In this document: one piece after another, positions 27,116-33,717 of the stretch | Layout of the letters: each line of letters opens with the position of its first letter | Position numbering within the stretch: position 1 is the stretch's first letter | Assembly: GCA_030123625.1 (NCBI GenBank) | Contig: CP126121.1 | Span: 2,272,179 to 2,336,178, forward strand | Source of the DNA: Nitrospira sp. | GTDB taxonomy: Bacteria > Nitrospirota > Nitrospiria > Nitrospirales > Nitrospiraceae | DNA: 64,000 bases | Direction of reading: 5' to 3' | Notes under the pieces: generated by a model | Databases searched by the model: none | Told to the model about the DNA's origin: nothing | What the model saw: only the letters and a program-made list of their open reading frames with translations | Program-made: the position numbers and the translations under genes

Positions 27116-27787
27116 ATGAGGAAGCTGAGCCAGTGGATTGTCGGATTAGGGGCGGCCGCATGGATCCTCACGATAACCGTGTTCCCAAGCTATGCCGACG
27201 AAGGCCATGGGAAGATGGGACATGGTAGACACGATGAGGAGAAACAGGACGACCATAGTGGGCACTACCTGAAACATCTGTTGAAACATGCCAAAGAAAT
27301 CGGACTGACTCAGGAGCAAGTCGGCAAGATCAAAACTCTGCAGCTTGACTTCAAGCGGACCGAGGCTCGATTGGAGGCCGATGCCAAAATCGCCAAACTC
27401 GAACTGCACGCGCTGTTGGATGATGAGCAGGCCGACCTCAATGCCATTCAGGCCAAAGTCGATCAGTTGAAAAAAGCGGAAGCGGCCTGCCTGTTTGCGG
27501 CAATCAAAAGTAAGCGCACCGCCATGGCGATGTTGACTCCCGACCAGCGGGAAAAGGAACATGCCCAACATGAGCGAATGAGGGCCGGAGGGCAGCATGG
27601 AAGTGGAATGGGAGGGATGGGTCATGGTGGGATGATGGGCGGCATGGGAGGCGGCGGTGGACACCAATCCGGGATGGGCGGAATGAGCGGCATGATGGGC
27701 GGTATGGGAGGCGGTGGACAGGCAGAGCATGACGGCGGTGACCATGGGAGTGGAGAATCAGATGGAGGGCAGCAACACCGGCATTAG
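27116..27787 (+). CDS. Spy/CpxP-like periplasmic protein with Met/Gly/His-rich tail
   Basis: Exported protein of 223 residues. After a signal peptide (IVGLGAAAWILTITVFPSYA) comes a His-rich linker and an all-helical Spy/CpxP-like core with LTQEQVGKIKTLQ near residue 67 and AMLTPDQREKEHA near residue 144, the two LTxxQ repeats of the family. Spy proteins are ATP-independent chaperones; relatives such as CnrX and ZraP bind metals. The last 75 residues are low complexity, dominated by GMGG, GMM and His, suggesting metal binding. GGGAGGGAG precedes ATG 27116. Confidence 0.87.
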   Translation: MRKLSQWIVGLGAAAWILTITVFPSYADEGHGKMGHGRHDEEKQDDHSGHYLKHLLKHAKEIGLTQEQVGKIKTLQLDFKRTEARLEADAKIAKLELHALLDDEQADLNAIQAKVDQLKKAEAACLFAAIKSKRTAMAMLTPDQREKEHAQHERMRAGGQHGSGMGGMGHGGMMGGMGGGGGHQSGMGGMSGMMGGMGGGGQAEHDGGDHGSGESDGGQQHRH

Positions 27788-27855
27788 CCATCGATCTCGA
27801 CGTCCGTTCTCGACGCGCATTCATCACCGTAGGGGAAAGTGTAATCGGAGGTGGT

Positions 27856-28212
27856 ATGTACTTACGTATCGGGTTGAGCTGTGTCGCGATTGTGTTGGCC
27901 GGATCCTTGGCTTTGGCCCAACATTCCGGGAATCCGAAGAACGGAGAGAAGATCTACAGACAACACTGTGTCGGCTGTCATGGAATCTCCGGTGATGGGC
28001 TGGGACCTGATATTAAAGAATTGATCGTTCCTCCCGCGAACTTCCACGCGGCAAAGTCTCGCACAAAGACGGACATGGAACTGTATCTTGCGGTCAAACA
28101 GGGAGTCCTCTTCAGTCCGATGCACGGATGGGCGGATCGGCTGTCGAGTCAGGAAATGTGGGATGTTTTAAGCTATATCCGTACGTTGGCTCCGTTCAAT
28201 CCTCTCGGCTAG
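27856..28212 (+). CDS. Small monohaem c-type cytochrome
   Basis: Exported electron carrier of 118 residues: signal peptide (LSCVAIVLAGSLALA), haem motif CVGCHG at residues 38-43, and a C-terminal Met in LFSPMHGWADRL followed by the helix MWDVLSYIRTL. It is clearly paralogous to the cytochrome at 43163-43528 (shared DLIVxPAN, KTDxELxxA and GVLFSPMH segments). GGAGGTGG precedes the ATG. It follows the Spy-like gene by 68 bases. Confidence 0.92.
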   Translation: MYLRIGLSCVAIVLAGSLALAQHSGNPKNGEKIYRQHCVGCHGISGDGLGPDIKELIVPPANFHAAKSRTKTDMELYLAVKQGVLFSPMHGWADRLSSQEMWDVLSYIRTLAPFNPLG

Positions 28213-28419
28213 CTCCACTGCACACTGTCTATGCTATTCTGTCGTTTTGTGCGTCAGGGATATTGCTCAGTGAGATCGTGGTGCCGGAGGGGGATAGCGT
28301 TCATATGAATCGTTTTAGTAAGCTGTCGTCATCTCGTGGTCATGAGACCGGCATGAACCAGTTTTGACAAAGGATTTGATGCTTGTATCGAAATATTTTT
28401 CTCCCATGGAGGATCCATT

Positions 28420-28722
28420 ATGACGACTCATAACGATGACGATTCGGGGTTGGCGCTTGCGCTTGCTTTTCTCGGTGGGGCAATGATGGGCATTATGACG
28501 GGCTTTCTTCTCGCTCCGAGGTCGGGCGAGGAAACGCGTCGTGAGATCAAAGGCTACGCAAGAAAGACGGAAGAAGAGGTGCTGGAGAGAGCCAAGGAGG
28601 CGCGAGCCGCGCTTGATGAGCTGATCGAGCGTGGGAAACAGTTCGTCGAGGATCGTCGGGCCGATGTTGAAGCCGCTCTGCAAGCAGGCAAAGAAGCGAT
28701 GAGAGAGAAAAGAGACCGATAA
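28420..28722 (+). CDS. YtxH-domain protein
   Basis: A 100-residue protein with one N-terminal membrane helix (LALAFLGGAMMGIMTGFLLAP) immediately followed by the YtxH signature PRSGEETRREIKG and a long charged helix (EEEVLERAKEARAALDELIE). YtxH proteins are general-stress proteins of unclear mechanism. GGAGG lies upstream of the ATG. It is followed by a hemerythrin gene 75 bases later, so a shared stress response is plausible. Confidence 0.9.
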   Translation: MTTHNDDDSGLALALAFLGGAMMGIMTGFLLAPRSGEETRREIKGYARKTEEEVLERAKEARAALDELIERGKQFVEDRRADVEAALQAGKEAMREKRDR

Positions 28723-28797
28723 CAGTGTCCAAGGCGATGAGTGTGCGATAAGAGGTCCGATGGAGATGCTTGTGTGTAGGCACGACGGAGGAACGCG

Positions 28798-29277
28798 ATG
28801 AGTGAGCAGCAGACCGTTACGGCATTCTATGAAAAGGATCACGACCGGCTGGATGAGTTGCTCAAGACGTTTCACACGTCGAAACGCTCGGACTTTGCCA
28901 AAGCCAAGGAAGCCTTCAAGGAATTCAAAGTCGGCCTCCAGCGGCATATCGTGTGGGAAGAGGAGTTGCTTTTTCCGATGTGGGAAGAGAAAACCGGGAT
29001 GATTGAGGACGGGCCGACGCCTGTGATGCGATTTGAGCACGAGCAGATCAAGCAGCTGCTTGAAGCCATTCACCGGAAGGTGGAGGAGCAGAATCTCGAT
29101 ACCGATCAGAACGAGCAGGCGCTGCTCAATCTATTGAGCGCTCATAATCGGAAAGAAGAGCGGGCCCTCTATCCCGCAATCGATAACGTAATCAGTGCGG
29201 AGGAGCGCGAGAAAATCTTCAGCAACATGAACAGTATTCCCGCAGACCGGTACAATAGCTGTTGCACTCAGCACTGA
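28798..29277 (+). CDS. Hemerythrin HHE-domain protein
   Basis: Cytoplasmic four-helix di-iron protein of 159 residues. The expected metal ligands are visible in order: His in EKDHDRLDEL, His and Glu in LQRHIVWEEELLFPMWEEK (19 residues), His in RFEHEQIKQLLEAI, and His and Glu in SAHNRKEERALYPAID. Such proteins bind oxygen or NO, or take part in iron-sulfur repair. GGAGGAA precedes the ATG. Two vicinal Cys near the C-terminus (SCCTQH) are unusual. It is followed by a cytochrome c gene after 10 bases, so the two are probably co-transcribed. Confidence 0.92.
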   Translation: MSEQQTVTAFYEKDHDRLDELLKTFHTSKRSDFAKAKEAFKEFKVGLQRHIVWEEELLFPMWEEKTGMIEDGPTPVMRFEHEQIKQLLEAIHRKVEEQNLDTDQNEQALLNLLSAHNRKEERALYPAIDNVISAEEREKIFSNMNSIPADRYNSCCTQH

Positions 29278-29287
29278 CGGAGAGCGA

Positions 29288-29821
29288 ATGGAGAATGGGA
29301 GCGAGAGACAGGGTGAGGTTAAGGCTCGGGTTGAGCGAAAACCAAGCTTCTTTTTGCTGAGCCGCAACCTTCACCTTTCGTTAACGCTGTTTGCACTGTT
29401 CGGCATCCTCCCGATGAGCTGGCTCGGAATACAGCTCATATCCCCCTCGGATTCCGCCTGCGCTGCGTCCCCGACATTACAACCGAGCGGTCAATTAAAA
29501 GGCAATGTGATGCGGGGACGAGAGATATTTAACGGGAAAGGTATCTGCTACTACTGTCACGGCATCGATGGGTATATCGGGAGAAGGCCTCGGTTGGAAG
29601 CCGACACTGCCGCGCTTATCGACAGGCTGAATCCTCCGCCTTCCGATCTACGGAATCCAGAGGTTCTGCACCTCAAAACCAATAGGGAACGCGCCCGCGC
29701 CATCAGGGAAGGCCATCCCGGGACCGGCATGTTCCCGGACACCACCATGACCGATCAAGACCTCGCCGACACGCTGCTCTACCTCGCGCTGATCAGAAAA
29801 GATCCCCACCCGGAGCAGTAA
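29288..29821 (+). CDS. Exported c-type cytochrome
   Basis: A 177-residue protein with a 20-residue charged N-terminus, a hydrophobic export segment (LSLTLFALFGILPMSWLGIQ), one haem motif CYYCHG at about residue 83, and a C-terminal Met in GTGMFPDTTMTDQDLADTL. GGAG precedes ATG 29288. Bases 29311-29378, inside the first 30 codons, form one of the dispersed hairpin repeats, so either the gene has absorbed a repeat or the real start is further downstream (for example ATG 29414). It closes the plus-strand redox island. Confidence 0.85.
   Translation: MENGSERQGEVKARVERKPSFFLLSRNLHLSLTLFALFGILPMSWLGIQLISPSDSACAASPTLQPSGQLKGNVMRGREIFNGKGICYYCHGIDGYIGRRPRLEADTAALIDRLNPPPSDLRNPEVLHLKTNRERARAIREGHPGTGMFPDTTMTDQDLADTLLYLALIRKDPHPEQ
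29311..29378. repeat. Hairpin repeat inside the 5' end of a cytochrome gene
   Basis: GGGTGAGGTTAAGGCTCGGG and a later arm ending GCTGAGCCGCAACCTTCACC form an imperfect inverted repeat around an A- and T-rich loop. Sequence and size match the family at 2379, 4381 and 46165. Here it overlaps codons 8-30 of the cytochrome gene. Confidence 0.55.
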
Positions 29822-29920
29822 CTCAGGGTAAGGTTTGGCGCCAGATTATCCACTGCAGTGTCGTCAATGAGCAGATAGATGCTTGCCTGTATATCGAGTA
29901 TCGATATACAATGTGAGGCG

Positions 29921-30196
29921 ATGATCAAAAGCTTCCGCTGCATCGATACCGAAAAGCTATTTCGCGGTGAACGTGTGAGGCGGTTTCAGGGTATCGAATC
30001 TGTAGCGCGTCGGAAGCTGGAAATGATTGCAGCTGCCAAGCGGATGGATGATTTGCGGAGTCCACCTGCTAACCGACTGGAAGCTCTCAAGAGTGACCGT
30101 ATTGGACAACACAGCATTCGAGTGAACGATCAGTTTCGCGTCTGTTTTCATTGGAACGACGGTGCGGAGAATGTGGAAATCGTAGACTATCATTAA
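29921..30196 (+). CDS. higB: HigB-type toxin, RelE superfamily
   Basis: A 91-residue mRNA-interferase-type toxin. It has the HigB pattern: MIKSF at the start, KLFRGERVRRFQGI, then the core RRKLEMIAAAKRMDDLRSPP and the C-terminal NDQFRVCFHW...EIVDYH. GAGGCG precedes ATG 29921; an in-frame codon 42 bases upstream is less likely. The antitoxin gene starts 11 bases after the stop, the usual toxin-first order of higBA. About 50% of the positions visibly match the second HigB at 33047, by inspection. Confidence 0.92.
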   Translation: MIKSFRCIDTEKLFRGERVRRFQGIESVARRKLEMIAAAKRMDDLRSPPANRLEALKSDRIGQHSIRVNDQFRVCFHWNDGAENVEIVDYH

Positions 30197-30207
30197 GAGG
30201 AACGGCC

Positions 30208-30513
30208 ATGCGCAAGAAACTATTGCCGCCTATTCATCCGGGGGAGATCTTGAGGGAAGAGTTCATGAAACCGCTGGATCTATCCGCCAACGCTTTAGCA
30301 CAACGGCTTGGTGTGACGACTGCGCGTGTTAACGAGATTGCGAACGAACGGCGTGGCATCACTGCCGATACCGCCCTTCGATTGGCCCGCTGCTTTTCCA
30401 CAACGCCGGAATTCTGGATGAATCTCCAGCAACGATATGAGCTGGAAGCGGCACGCCGATCAGTCGGCACGGTAGTGGAACGCAAGGTGGTGGCACTCGA
30501 CTTGGCAGGATAG
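30208..30513 (+). CDS. higA: HigA-type antitoxin, XRE family
   Basis: A 101-residue helix-turn-helix antitoxin. HPGEILREEFMKPLDLSANAL is the canonical HigA N-terminus (21-residue region at 9-29), followed by the recognition helix VTTARVNEIANERRGI and DTALRLARCFSTTPEFW. It would bind the toxin and repress its own promoter upstream of higB. GAGGAA precedes ATG 30208. A decayed relative of its 3' half lies at 32509-32626. Confidence 0.93.
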   Translation: MRKKLLPPIHPGEILREEFMKPLDLSANALAQRLGVTTARVNEIANERRGITADTALRLARCFSTTPEFWMNLQQRYELEAARRSVGTVVERKVVALDLAG

Positions 30514-30665
30514 TTTAGACAAGTGGGAAGGTTTTTCATTGTTTATGGCGACGCCGGCCGTATTGCGACCTTGCACCCCATGAAACGGGCGTGACCTCAC
30601 AGAATGACCGATGGTTGAACTCCGCTTTTCTAATCCATAGATCAAAGGGTTTGTGCGGCAAGGCC

Positions 30666-30760
30666 TATCCTTGCATTCACGATCCGGCAGCCCTGGCCGG
30701 GCGGCAATGCGAAGATCGAATCAGATCGAGTTCGCGAATCTCCGGAACTTCTTCAAATAT
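30666..30760 (-). pseudogene. Fragment of the 3' end of the ADP-forming acyl-CoA synthetase gene
   Basis: On the minus strand this stretch encodes EEVPEIRELDL in one frame and IFALPPGQGCRIVNARI in another, against SEISELDLNPIFALPPGQGCRIVDARI at the C-terminus of the synthetase ending at 33718. It is thus a frameshifted copy of that gene's 3' end, in the same orientation. The nucleotide match is strongest over CCGGCAGCCCTGGCCGGGCG and the bases after it. The rest of 30514-30866 shows no gene. The fragment and the intact 3' end flank the 3 kb that carries the diheme cytochrome and the second higBA. Confidence 0.8.
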
Positions 30761-30866
30761 GACATAGACGAGGGAGATATCGCGGGAGGATCTTGAACGA
30801 GGATGTATGCGAGGCTGAGGCACCTGGCGAGATTGCGCCAAGTGCCTCAGCTCGTCGCGTCGTGGC

Positions 30867-32282
30867 CTACAGCGTACTCAAGAATGCGGCAAGGTCCGTT
30901 ATTTGATGATGAGTCAAGCCCATGCTGAAACGAATATTATAAAACTCCACGGTTTCCTTCAGGGTTGCGGCCGAGCCATTGTGAAAATACGGGGCTCGTG
31001 CGGCCAGACCGCGGAGAATCGGGCCTTTGAACTTCCCGATATCAGCCCACTTTCCTGTAATCAATGCTCGGCCCGGATCGGTGGTCGACACTTCCGTTCC
31101 ATCGGCCTTGTTGCGCAGGGTAATGACCGGGAGATAATGGACTCCCAAGGGATTTGTCACATCAGCGATACCGATGTTCAGCGGAACTGACATGGAGTGA
31201 TTTCCCACGTTGAAGGAATCGTGACAGGTGCCGCAGGTGCCTTTAATGAGTGGAAGGCCCGTGGCATCGTTGAGCCCTCCCACTCCCGTAATGTTGATGT
31301 GGTAAGAGTTGAAGAGCTCTTGTCCTCGGAGAATACTTGCACGGCGGTTTCCCTGATGGCCGTGATGGTCATGCGCAGCCGCATGAGCCCAGTGGTTGGT
31401 GAAGAGAGAGAAGACTACCGGTGTAAAGGGCGTCTTAAAAGGGTTGAGCCCCAGCGGGTCGTTGATCCCGATGTAAAACGGTTGTGTTGCGAGGATGACC
31501 GGGCCGCCGCTTGCGCCATGAACATCGAGGGCTCCCACGCCGAAATCTATGGCCTGCGCCGTCGTGAGGGCCATTTCAAAGTCCACGATCTTCTTTTGCT
31601 GTTCTGCAGTGGGTGGCGTTGAAGCTTGGGCGTGCCCCAGCGTGGCATCCAGCGCCTGATGGGCCAGATCGGCGAGGAGATCGGAGGGATTCGTGGCGAA
31701 AGTGATCGGCTTCGTGTCGGTTTGGGTCGACGACTCGCGCCCATCCCACATCACGGTGCTGAGAAACCGCAGGTTGGTGGACGGCAGCGGGCGGCGATAC
31801 GTGGAGAGCGTGCTCATCTCGCTGCACCCGTAGGGATTCTTGACGCTCACGACATCAAACTCAGCTCCAGCCGGCACGGCGAGTGCTATACGGAACAATC
31901 CACGAGTGCGGAGAAGGCTATAGGCCGCACGTCGGCCTTCCACCGTCGAGGTCTCGATGTCGTGATCGCAATTCGACCCATCGTTGGGACGAAAGATCGG
32001 ATCTTGGCCGTGCGAACGTTCAAACCGGTCGCCAACGTGTTCCGCCGACACGGACCAGGCATCGCCGGGCTGATGGCAACTGGCGCAGGAGCGACCGTTG
32101 GTTCCGAGGCTTTGAAAGAAGGGACCGGTCAAATCAAGCTTCCCCGTAGCGTTGAAGGTCTTCAGCACGCCGGTGGAATTAGGGAAAGGAAAGAGATTCG
32201 GAAGAATAGTTTCGGATTCCGCAGATACAACCGTGGTAAGACCAAGCAGCAGCACGCCTGAGAGCCAGAGGCGGAATTTCAC
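30867..32282 (-). CDS. Diheme cytochrome c of the MauG/cytochrome c peroxidase family
   Basis: Exported protein of 471 residues with a signal peptide (LWLSGVLLLGLTTVVSA). Haem motifs are SCASCHQ near residue 67 and TCGTCHD near residue 360. The C-terminal LRGLAARAPYFHNGSAATL is the signature of CCP/MauG-type proteins, which reduce peroxide or carry out oxidative chemistry using electrons from small cytochromes. The start is GTG 32282, with GGAGGACC six bases upstream; longer in-frame starts lack a ribosome site. A His-rich AHDHHGHQG segment precedes the second haem domain. It lies alone on the minus strand inside the toxin-antitoxin-bounded segment. Confidence 0.88.
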   Translation of the reverse strand: MKFRLWLSGVLLLGLTTVVSAESETILPNLFPFPNSTGVLKTFNATGKLDLTGPFFQSLGTNGRSCASCHQPGDAWSVSAEHVGDRFERSHGQDPIFRPNDGSNCDHDIETSTVEGRRAAYSLLRTRGLFRIALAVPAGAEFDVVSVKNPYGCSEMSTLSTYRRPLPSTNLRFLSTVMWDGRESSTQTDTKPITFATNPSDLLADLAHQALDATLGHAQASTPPTAEQQKKIVDFEMALTTAQAIDFGVGALDVHGASGGPVILATQPFYIGINDPLGLNPFKTPFTPVVFSLFTNHWAHAAAHDHHGHQGNRRASILRGQELFNSYHINITGVGGLNDATGLPLIKGTCGTCHDSFNVGNHSMSVPLNIGIADVTNPLGVHYLPVITLRNKADGTEVSTTDPGRALITGKWADIGKFKGPILRGLAARAPYFHNGSAATLKETVEFYNIRFSMGLTHHQITDLAAFLSTL

Positions 32283-32508
32283 GATAGGTCCTCCTTGTAT
32301 TGGACATTGGAAACGGCAGCAATCTAGCAGCCCCCTGTTAAGGCGGGCTAGTGTGGGATTTACATACCAAAGAAGGGTGGTAAGGCGAAGAAAAAACTTC
32401 ATTTTTTAGCATGGAGTGGACCAGCGTGAAATCACCGAGTTGACGGACTCTTCGCCACAAATGGTATTCACAACAGTGAAGATCCAAGCGTTGGTCCCGC
32501 CGGGCGGT

Positions 32509-32626
32509 TAGCACGCTGCTTTCCCACAACGCCGGAAGTTTCGCTGAATCTTTCAGCAGCGATACGAGTTAGAAGCTGCACGTCGAGCAATTGACACGGC
32601 GGCGGCACTCGACTTGACCGGATAAT
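32509..32626 (+). pseudogene. Decayed 3' half of a higA gene
   Basis: The plus strand reads ARCFPTTPE in one frame and, after a frameshift, QQRYELEAARRAIDTAAALDLTG in the next. Both match consecutive parts of HigA1 (ARCFSTTPEFW and QQRYELEAARRSVGT...ALDLAG). No 5' half or toxin gene is present. The rest of the 32283-32708 gap holds no recognisable gene. Confidence 0.8.
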
Positions 32627-32708
32627 TGAAGCAAGCCTGGACAAGTTCAGCCTGAAATGCTCAGCCTATCGTCCTCAACGCCTATGCGCTGTACTCAGTC
32701 CGCAGTAG

Positions 32709-32954
32709 GTGTCCTATGCCCAAACCTATCCTTTCTCCACCTCCGCGTTCGACGGCCTTACAGTCGATGAACGAATCGACGTTGTGCAGTCTCTGTGGGA
32801 TCGTATCGGGGTCACCCCGGAGCAGGTTCCTGTCCCTGAATGGCATCGAAGAATCATTCGGGAACGACTAGAGTCGTATCGAGCAGATCCCACCGCTGGT
32901 CGCCCATGGGTGGATGTTCGTACAGAAATCGAAGCCAGGCTTCGGGATCGCTGA
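32709..32954 (+). CDS. Addiction-module antitoxin of the putative-antitoxin (TIGR02574) type
   Basis: An 81-residue protein starting at GTG 32709. Its core, LTVDERIDVVQSLWDRIG followed by PEWHRRIIRERLESYRADPTAGRPW, is the pattern of the small RelB-like antitoxins usually found before a ParE/RelE toxin. No such toxin follows; the next gene is a complete HigB. It may be an orphan left when its toxin was lost, or may act on a toxin elsewhere. The N-terminal 15 residues are not typical of the family. Confidence 0.7.
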   Translation: MSYAQTYPFSTSAFDGLTVDERIDVVQSLWDRIGVTPEQVPVPEWHRRIIRERLESYRADPTAGRPWVDVRTEIEARLRDR

Positions 32955-33046
32955 CCTGCTGCTGACAGCCTCCGTTCTCCGTTGCACCCACGCGAACTTG
33001 TGTCTGGCACTGACCGCTATTGAGGCCTATTACACATGCCGTTATA

Positions 33047-33349
33047 ATGGATCCCGTGATACGTTCTTTCGCGGATCGAGGCACCGAGGCAATATTTGAC
33101 GGCGTCGATTCCGGGATGGCCAGAAAAACCTGTCCCCGAAATCTGTGGAAAGTGGCCAGAAGGAAACTCGACCAGATGAATCGCGTGAAAGATCTCGCTG
33201 AGCTGGCCGTACCACCAGGAAATCGCCTCGAACGGTTGCGCGCGGACCGGAGCGCACAGCACAGTATCAGAATCAACGATCAATATCGGGTCTGTTTCCG
33301 ATGGGAGGCTGGAGATGTCTACGAGGTTGAAATCGCGGATTATCACTAA
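33047..33349 (+). CDS. higB: HigB-type toxin, second copy
   Basis: A 100-residue RelE-superfamily toxin. It reads VIRSFADRGTEAIFDGVDS at the N-terminus, WKVARRKLDQMNRVKDLAEL in the core, and NDQYRVCFRW...VEIADYH at the end, the full HigB pattern. I took ATG 33047; further in-frame starts exist upstream. The antitoxin gene overlaps its last 35 bases, so the two are translationally coupled. It differs enough from the copy at 29921 that recent duplication of this pair alone is unlikely. Confidence 0.92.
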   Translation: MDPVIRSFADRGTEAIFDGVDSGMARKTCPRNLWKVARRKLDQMNRVKDLAELAVPPGNRLERLRADRSAQHSIRINDQYRVCFRWEAGDVYEVEIADYH

Positions 33350-33707
33350 GAAACTGGTAAACGCCGACTCGCCGGGCCACTCGCGAGCCCTCGTCGCGCG
33401 CCGGCTGCCTCGTCGTCGGCCACCCACACGTCCGGGTGAAATGTTGCTGGAGGAGTTCGTCAAGCCGATCGGCATCACTCAATCGGAATTGGCGATACGC
33501 CTGGGCATCTCATTTCCCCGGCTCAATGAAATCATCCGAGGCAAGCGGTCGATTACCTCCGATACCGCGCTTCGTCTGGCGAGGGTCCTTGGGATGTCTG
33601 CTGATTTCTGGTTGGGGTTACAGATGGACTGGGATCTCTGGCATGCTATACACGGCTCGAAGGCAGGCGAAATCCACCGCCTTGAGCCCCTCCGCCCGTC
33701 AGCCTGA
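33315..33707 (+). CDS. higA: HigA-type antitoxin, second copy
   Basis: A 130-residue XRE-family antitoxin that overlaps its toxin gene. After an Arg-rich extension of about 35 residues come PTRPGEMLLEEFVKPIG, the helix-turn-helix ITQSELAIRLGISFPRLNEI, and DTALRLARVLGMSADFW. The stop lies 10 bases from the end of the convergent acyl-CoA synthetase gene, so the module abuts that gene's 3' end. A shorter start within the Arg-rich extension is possible. Confidence 0.92.
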   Translation: MSTRLKSRIITKKLVNADSPGHSRALVARRLPRRRPPTRPGEMLLEEFVKPIGITQSELAIRLGISFPRLNEIIRGKRSITSDTALRLARVLGMSADFWLGLQMDWDLWHAIHGSKAGEIHRLEPLRPSA

Positions 33708-33717
33708 GGAGTTCCGT

